Shown piece after piece: positions 6,092 to 10,707 of a stretch of DNA of 10,707 nt (positions are counted from its first letter, which is position 1; every line of letters starts with the position of its first letter). This DNA is from SZUA-36 sp041570235. GTDB lineage: Bacteria; Pseudomonadota; Gammaproteobacteria; Xanthomonadales; SZUA-36. The translations under genes were made by a program, and so were the position numbers. The notes under the pieces were generated by a model that saw only the letters and a list, made by a program, of their open reading frames with translations, did no database searches and was not told the DNA's origin. The DNA is taken from assembly GCA_041570235.1 (NCBI GenBank), contig JBFFWN010000106.1:1-10707 (forward strand), read 5' to 3'.

Positions 6092-7385
6092 GTGCGCCCT
6101 GTTTTTTGGCCCTGCCACGGGTATCCACCACGAGTGATGCCTTGCTGAATATCAAATCGTAATCGAACACATCGTGGTCACAGCCGATGATGACGCAATC
6201 AAACCCCTGCAGCCATTCGGCAGTTAACGGCCTGTGGTGCAAATCGAACTGATATCGTCGCATTTTCGGGAAATCCGGGAAATAGGGATCGCAGTACTCG
6301 AGGTTTGCGCCCATGCCGTGCAGTTGCTCCATGATCTCTACCGATGGTGATTCACGCGGGTCATCGACATTTTTCTTGTAGGCGATGCCCAACATGAGTA
6401 TCCGGCTGCCTTTGACCGATTTGGCGACCGAGTTCAATGCCTCGGTGACCTTGCCCGCCACCCAGGCGGGCATGGCGCTGTTGACCTCACCAGCCAGTTC
6501 GATGAAGCGCGTATTAACGCCATATTCGCGCGCCTTCCAGGTCAGGTAGAACGGATCGATCGGAATGCAGTGACCACCGAGACCCGGGCCGGGATAATAG
6601 GGCACGAAGCCAAAGGGCTTGGTTGCCGCGGCATCGATGACCTCGTAAATATCAATACCCATACGGTCGGCGACAATTTTCATCTCGTTGACAAGGCCGA
6701 TATTCACCGCGCGGTGGATGTTTTCGAGCAGCTTGGTCAACTCCGCTGCACGCGTAGACGAGACCGGAACCACCTGGTCAATCACACCCTCATAGAGCGC
6801 GATACCCACCTCGAGACAGCTATCGGTAGATCCGCTGACCACCTTGGGGATGGTGCGGGTGGTGAAACTGGCATTGCCCGGGTCTTCGCGTTCGGGCGAA
6901 TAAACCAAAAAGCAATCTTCACCCACAGTGAATCCGGCCTGTTGCAGGGCTGGCCGTAAAATCTCCTCGGTGGTGCCCGGATAAGTGGTGCTTTCCAGCG
7001 AGACCGCCTGGCCGGGACGAAGATGGGGTACAAGTGTATCCATTGTACCGGTGACAAAGCTGAGATCCGGTTCACGGTGTTCTTTTAAAGGCGTGGGCAC
7101 GCATATAATCAAGGCATCCGCTTCACCTGCCCGCGAAAAGTCTGTGGTGGCGCTGAAACCAGCCTCAACGGCACTCTGAACCCTGCTATCCGGAATGTGC
7201 TTGAAGTAACTTTGTCCCTGTGCGATTTTTTCTGGCTTACCGGGATCAACATCAAAACCGAGCACGGTGTAACCCGCCTCGGCGTAACGCAGGGCCAAAG
7301 GCAGGCCGACATAACCCAGGCCAACAATGCCGATGACCGCCGACCGGTTTTCCAGGCTGTCAATAATCGCTTTTTTCAGATGCAT
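6075..7385 (-). CDS. wbpA: UDP-N-acetyl-D-glucosamine 6-dehydrogenase (WbpA-type nucleotide sugar dehydrogenase)
   Basis: This 436-residue protein has the normal length for the UDP-glucose/GDP-mannose dehydrogenase family. It should carry out the NAD-dependent four-electron oxidation of a UDP-hexosamine C6 hydroxyl to the carboxylate, giving a UDP-N-acetyl-hexosaminuronic acid. Visible landmarks: the NAD-binding GLGYVG at 22-27, VPTPL at 96-100, STTYPGTTEE at 132-141, SPEREDPGN at 163-171, the central-domain Lys/Asn pair in KLLENIHRAVNIG (K218, N222), the catalytic Cys in GPGLGGHCIPIDP (C273), and YKKNVDDPRESP at 336-347. SPEREDPGN and GGHCIPIDPFYLTWKAREYG favour the WbpA (UDP-GlcNAc) group over UDP-glucose dehydrogenases, though other UDP-HexNAc substrates are possible. 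The start is ATG at 7383-7385 with GGAGAG at good spacing; it shares one base with the stop of the preceding glycosyltransferase (TGATG). It is the only sugar-nucleotide enzyme in the window. Confidence 0.93.
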   Translation of the reverse strand: MHLKKAIIDSLENRSAVIGIVGLGYVGLPLALRYAEAGYTVLGFDVDPGKPEKIAQGQSYFKHIPDSRVQSAVEAGFSATTDFSRAGEADALIICVPTPLKEHREPDLSFVTGTMDTLVPHLRPGQAVSLESTTYPGTTEEILRPALQQAGFTVGEDCFLVYSPEREDPGNASFTTRTIPKVVSGSTDSCLEVGIALYEGVIDQVVPVSSTRAAELTKLLENIHRAVNIGLVNEMKIVADRMGIDIYEVIDAAATKPFGFVPYYPGPGLGGHCIPIDPFYLTWKAREYGVNTRFIELAGEVNSAMPAWVAGKVTEALNSVAKSVKGSRILMLGIAYKKNVDDPRESPSVEIMEQLHGMGANLEYCDPYFPDFPKMRRYQFDLHHRPLTAEWLQGFDCVIIGCDHDVFDYDLIFSKASLVVDTRGRAKKQGAHVFRA

Positions 7386-8512
7386 CAGGGTCTCTCCAAA
7401 ATCGCTTGATACAGATCCAGTGTTTTCGCCGCCACCGAGCCCCAGGAATACTGCGCGGATATCAAGCGGTGACCATTCTCACCCATCGTGCGAAGGGTTG
7501 TGGCATCCAGTTGGGTTGCCTCGGCAAGCGCTGCGCGCAACTCGGGCACTCCATGCTCAATCCACCAGCCACACCGATGATCCAACAGTTCGTGCCAGGG
7601 CGTGCCCCTGGTGGTAATCACGGGCGTGCCCGATTGTAATGCCTCGGCGATCGCCATGCCGAAGTTTTCGGTTTTTGAAGGTGCGATGAAAAGCTCGCAT
7701 TGATCGAACAACGACCACTTGCGCGTGTCGTCTACCTCACCTGGCAGAAACACCTTTTCAGCCAGATCATGTTTATCGATAAGGGTTTTCAAATGCGCCC
7801 GGTAACCGTCTTCGTCGGGGCCTGCAATGGCCAGTTTCCAGTGGCGCGGGCCAAGGCTGGCCCAGGCCTCGATTAACTCAGCGTACCCTTTAACAGGATG
7901 CAGGCGGCCCATGGCCAATGCCCAGCGAATGCCGCTGCCGCATGGTAAAAGCCCTGAAACCTCGGTCTTAACGGGTGCATCCTCACATCCGTTAGGAATG
8001 GCCACTACCTGCTTGCCGGACAACAGTGACTCGATATCCTTTCGCTCGGACTCACTGCTGGCCAGAAGACAATCCGCTTCTGCTAAATCTCTTTTCTGGT
8101 AAAGGTGCCAGGCGATTTTCTTTTTCGCCGCCTTGTGCCCCAATGCCCAGTTCGCCAGCATGCCCCTGGTTGAGATCACGTAGGGGATATTGTGCGCCCT
8201 GGCCCAGCTTGCGGAATGGTGAAGCAGCGGCCTCCACAAGCCGTGGATGTGAAGGATGCCGGGTTCAACCGGTTTACCCCCGGCCAAGCTGTTTAGCGAT
8301 CGCCCAATTTGGGACCGTCGACCTGATATGGCTTGGTAATTGACCGGGTTATCCGGCAATTGAATAACCGGATTACCCCTGTCCTGGTAGAACACTGATA
8401 TCTTAACCCCCTCCTGTTTTGCCTGGTTTTGGGCCAATGCAGGCACGGACCGCGAGGGGCCGCCACTGGCGATGTCGAGGTCGCGGAGGATGTGGGTGAT
8501 CTGCAAGGCCAT
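7385..8512 (-). CDS. GT4 glycosyltransferase
   Basis: This 375-residue retaining GT-B enzyme of family GT4 is predicted to act at the cytoplasmic membrane face on the growing repeat unit. The N-terminal domain begins ITHILRDLDIASGGPSRS, with the glycine-rich loop GGPS at 17-20, then ILHIHGLWRP (86-95) and STRGMLANWAL (114-124), a segment common in exopolysaccharide glycosyltransferases. The C-terminal domain has MGRLHPVKGYAELIEAW (201-217), LAIAGPDEDGY (227-237) and an intact E-x7-E motif in TENFGMAIAEAL (E282, E290). The start is ATG at 8510-8512, directly after the TGA of the polymerase-like gene (TGAATG). No clear ribosome binding site is present, so translation probably depends on coupling. 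The donor sugar cannot be assigned. Confidence 0.92.
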   Translation of the reverse strand: MALQITHILRDLDIASGGPSRSVPALAQNQAKQEGVKISVFYQDRGNPVIQLPDNPVNYQAISGRRSQIGRSLNSLAGGKPVEPGILHIHGLWRPLLHHSASWARAHNIPYVISTRGMLANWALGHKAAKKKIAWHLYQKRDLAEADCLLASSESERKDIESLLSGKQVVAIPNGCEDAPVKTEVSGLLPCGSGIRWALAMGRLHPVKGYAELIEAWASLGPRHWKLAIAGPDEDGYRAHLKTLIDKHDLAEKVFLPGEVDDTRKWSLFDQCELFIAPSKTENFGMAIAEALQSGTPVITTRGTPWHELLDHRCGWWIEHGVPELRAALAEATQLDATTLRTMGENGHRLISAQYSWGSVAAKTLDLYQAILERP

Positions 8513-9907
8513 TCAGAGCTTCAGTTTGAGGAAATGCTTGTTGGCCCAGACAAAGGCGTAGACCATGATGATGCTTTTAACGAGAAAGTTGAGCTGGACC
8601 AGCAACTCGGTTTCCGCCTTGACAAAATGCAGCAGGATCAGGGGGAACCAGAGCCAGATGGTTGGGTATTTTTCTGCCAGCTTGAAGAACCGTTGGATAA
8701 CAAAAGATGACACCAGACCGAAAATGAACATGAAAAGCCATGCCCCTGTGACGCCATAATTGATATATGCCTCACCAATCAGGCTTATGCCCATTGATGT
8801 TGAACTTTGAAGAATCAGGCCCGTGTATTTTTCGTAATTTTTCCTACCTCCCGCAATGGGTTTATCCGGGTACAGGAGCCTTGGTAAAATACTGGCCTTT
8901 ACCGCTGCCTTTATCGTTTCTCCATTGGCATGGGGCCGATATTGCGGAACCACTGTCATGATCTTGCTGATTATCCAACCCTGGTTGATGCGAATAACCA
9001 CACGCTCAACGTTGTTGCTTAGTATTGTCTCATCAGTTTGAAACCTTTCATCGACAGAGGAAATAAATTTACCGACAAACCCGGCGTGGCCTTCCAGCAT
9101 TAATTTCTTCCGGTACTCATCCTTGGCAGCCTGCAGAACAAACACAAAAAACACACCCAAAATTACCAACCCGAATTTTTGTGCAGTGGATGGCTTTAAG
9201 ACATAAGCTGCGTACATGCCGATAAAAGCGGTCCAGAGCAACAGGTCATGAAACATCGCAGCCTTAAGCGAGCTAATAAATGTTGCAACAAAAGCCACTA
9301 ACAAAATTGTGGTTTTGTTTTTGTGATCGTCTGAAAAAATCAGGTAAATCAGACCAATGTATTTAACATTGGAAAGGATGTAGGCAGGAAAAGCCAGCGA
9401 TGGGGGAAACCTGTCGATCAGAAACGAGAACACAAATCCGACTGCAACAAGATAATAAGGAAGCTGCCTGGAGTTTTTAACAATCAGGCGCGTAATGGCG
9501 GCATAGTGACTGATGACCTGAATTCTCTTTCGCGATCTGAACGCGTAAAGCCCCAAAGACAATAAGATCACCCCAGGCACTGCAAGCATCATGTACTCTT
9601 GCTCTGGTACATAAATGAAAGATTTGTAGTGATTACTGAAACCCGCATAAGCAAGCATCGGTCCCACAATCCATTGAATGGAGGCCATGAAAAGGATAAA
9701 ACTTTCAATTGGCAAATCGACGCCGGCCTCGATTAACATGCGCGTGGAATAATAGGCAAATGCACCCACGCCCACTGCCGAAAGCCAATATACCCCAAGG
9801 ATCAGGCTAACCGCAGCCATAACGACTGCCATAAGGATGGGTAGAGACGTACTTGGCGCCTTGATTATCGCTGGCCGGCTCAATCGGTTTGAAACAACCC
9901 GATTCAT
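8513..9907 (-). CDS. wzy: Wzy-like oligosaccharide repeat unit polymerase
   Basis: This 464-residue polytopic inner-membrane protein has about a dozen hydrophobic segments and a large polar loop around residues 262-370, the usual layout of Wzy polymerases, which join undecaprenyl-linked repeat units in the periplasm. Wzy proteins share little sequence. Here the recognisable parts are RINQGWIISKIMTVVPQYRP (306-325), SILPRLLYPDKP (339-350) and SMGISLIGEAYINYGVTGAW (371-390), a pattern I associate with the oligosaccharide repeat unit polymerase group. The start is ATG at 9905-9907, overlapping the stop of the preceding glycosyltransferase (ATGA), with AGCAGG upstream. Base composition is clearly lower in GC than the genes to the left: 9121-9180 is about 42 percent GC and 9301-9360 about 32 percent, against about 65 percent at 2821-2880. 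This is typical of polymerase genes exchanged between strains. The symbol is functional shorthand, not a confirmed orthology. Confidence 0.8.
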   Translation of the reverse strand: MNRVVSNRLSRPAIIKAPSTSLPILMAVVMAAVSLILGVYWLSAVGVGAFAYYSTRMLIEAGVDLPIESFILFMASIQWIVGPMLAYAGFSNHYKSFIYVPEQEYMMLAVPGVILLSLGLYAFRSRKRIQVISHYAAITRLIVKNSRQLPYYLVAVGFVFSFLIDRFPPSLAFPAYILSNVKYIGLIYLIFSDDHKNKTTILLVAFVATFISSLKAAMFHDLLLWTAFIGMYAAYVLKPSTAQKFGLVILGVFFVFVLQAAKDEYRKKLMLEGHAGFVGKFISSVDERFQTDETILSNNVERVVIRINQGWIISKIMTVVPQYRPHANGETIKAAVKASILPRLLYPDKPIAGGRKNYEKYTGLILQSSTSMGISLIGEAYINYGVTGAWLFMFIFGLVSSFVIQRFFKLAEKYPTIWLWFPLILLHFVKAETELLVQLNFLVKSIIMVYAFVWANKHFLKLKL

Positions 9908-10707
9908 AATGGCCTGCTGCGGCTTTTCATATCGAACTGCTCGAACAGCATTGAGAACGCCCGCTCTGCGGTGTACTCAGTGGCATCAACTGGCTTCGAA
10001 GATGAAGACAATAGGTGGCCGGGTTCCAAATCACTCAGGTCTTTGAATTGCAATTCACGCAACGTTGCCCCGCTGCTGCCAGCAAAATTGTGCATGCTTA
10101 CCATTTCGCCTGGATACCAAACCTCGAGTCCGCAGCGCAGGTACTCGAAAACCTTGTTTGGCACGTTGTAGATAAAATTGGTGGTGTTGCCCTTGTAAAG
10201 CACCAGCCCGATATCAAAGCCCCGCAAAATCTCCGGCAATTGATCGTATGAATATCCGCTTGAATCATAGGTGACATTAGCAAAGTCTTTATTTTCTAAC
10301 CACTGCCATACTTCTTCCGCAACATTGTAACCGCAAATATGAAGAATGACCGACTCCGGGAACTGCGCTGCCCACTCGACAATTTCCCGTATGTGGGTGT
10401 CTTCGAAAGAAGCCGCGCCAATGTAAACTAGGCGCAATGGTAATTCGTGCTTAGTCTGGCCGCGCTTGGTTTGGTTTTCGCTTTTCGCACTACCCCATTC
10501 TGCGGGCGGGTAATTCGGAAGCATCCGCCAGGATGAATCGGCAACTTCGGGGTGATCACGTTTGGCGAGCCGCAGACGGTCTTCGTTGGTTTGGGAAACC
10601 CACTCTGCCCTGCGAAACAGATCGCGCTTTTCCAGCCAGCTTCCCAACCGCGGCAATCGCATGCCGGGTCTTTCGTAATCCTTCTGCTCGTAGTATTCGT
10701 GATGATG
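9904..10707 (-). CDS. Glycosyltransferase (GT4-like), 5' end cut by window edge
   Basis: The frame runs open from the right edge to a TGA at 9904-9906. The visible 267 residues are the C-terminal part of a glycosyltransferase. An internal ATG at 10662 is probably not the start: the codons before it read HHHEYYEQKDYERPG in frame, the kind of acceptor-domain segment found within such enzymes. Next come LEKRDLFRRAEWVSQTNEDR (visible residues 25-44), the second Rossmann domain from LRLVYIGAASFEDTHIREIV, then HICGYNV, and VPNKVFEYLRCGLEV. The last corresponds to the donor-binding helix of GT-B enzymes, with Glu in the FEYLRCG segment. The gene overlaps the start of the Wzy-like gene by four bases. 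The N-terminal domain lies outside the window, so family and specificity remain open. GT4-like is my best reading. Confidence 0.78.
   Translation of the reverse strand, partial: HHHEYYEQKDYERPGMRLPRLGSWLEKRDLFRRAEWVSQTNEDRLRLAKRDHPEVADSSWRMLPNYPPAEWGSAKSENQTKRGQTKHELPLRLVYIGAASFEDTHIREIVEWAAQFPESVILHICGYNVAEEVWQWLENKDFANVTYDSSGYSYDQLPEILRGFDIGLVLYKGNTTNFIYNVPNKVFEYLRCGLEVWYPGEMVSMHNFAGSSGATLRELQFKDLSDLEPGHLLSSSSKPVDATEYTAERAFSMLFEQFDMKSRSRPL

Noticed and set aside
6092..6118. GTG start adding nine residues to the GT4 protein
   Set aside because: The extension lies inside the dehydrogenase gene, whereas the ATG at 6091 has a CAGGG ribosome binding site at suitable spacing.
6..10251. Many plus-strand reading frames up to 190 codons, such as 275-847, 1783-2247 and 3646-4044
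   Set aside because: They lie opposite strong minus-strand genes, are rich in Arg, His, Pro and Cys as expected of antisense frames, and show no recognisable domains.
9904..10662. Complete small protein starting at the ATG at 10660-10662
   Set aside because: The frame is open to the window edge, and the upstream codons encode a conserved-looking glycosyltransferase segment, so the ATG is internal.
1..10707. CRISPR arrays, tRNA or rRNA genes, insertion sequences
   Set aside because: No spaced repeat arrays, clover-leaf-like or rRNA segments, transposase genes or terminal inverted repeats were recognised by eye.

Overview
The window is a stretch of an exopolysaccharide, capsule or O-antigen type biosynthesis locus from a Gram-negative bacterium. 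All supportable genes lie on the minus strand, so transcription runs from the right edge to the left. An outer-membrane beta-barrel protein, a SPOR (peptidoglycan-binding) domain, and sugar enzymes resembling WbpA, WcaF and WcaI point to a proteobacterium. A gammaproteobacterium seems likely, but this is inference from protein style and not proof. Base composition is moderately GC-rich in most genes and drops clearly in the polymerase-like gene at 8513-9907, a common pattern in polysaccharide loci.

Layout in transcription order: a 5'-truncated glycosyltransferase (9904 to right edge); a Wzy-like multi-pass membrane polymerase (8513-9907); a GT4 glycosyltransferase (7385-8512); a UDP-GlcNAc 6-dehydrogenase of WbpA type (6075-7385); a second GT4 enzyme with a repeat-expanded interdomain linker (4919-6091); a WcaF-like hexapeptide acetyltransferase (4303-4839); a WcaI/WbuB-like GT4 enzyme (3075-4295, TTG start); and an O-antigen ligase/polymerase family membrane protein (1672-3078). 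Six of the seven junctions overlap, abut or are separated by 7 bases. The exception is a 79-base gap before the acetyltransferase. This looks like one polycistronic, translationally coupled operon.

A 280-base non-coding gap (1392-1671) follows. It holds a good -10 box and a 14-bp element repeated three times in tandem over the expected -35 region, so the last gene probably has its own regulated promoter. That gene (left edge to 1391, 3'-truncated) encodes a secreted protein with a SPOR domain joined to an outer-membrane beta-barrel of the putative beta-barrel porin 2 type.

Proposed logic: the dehydrogenase makes a UDP-N-acetyl-hexosaminuronic acid precursor. Four glycosyltransferases build a lipid-linked repeat unit and the WcaF-like enzyme O-acetylates it. 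The Wzy-like protein polymerises it, the ligase-family protein transfers or further polymerises it, and the beta-barrel protein may help the polymer cross the outer membrane. The initiating phosphoglycosyltransferase, Wzx flippase, OPX export protein (Wza) and chain-length regulator are not in the window. No RNA genes, insertion sequences, CRISPR arrays or plus-strand genes were found.
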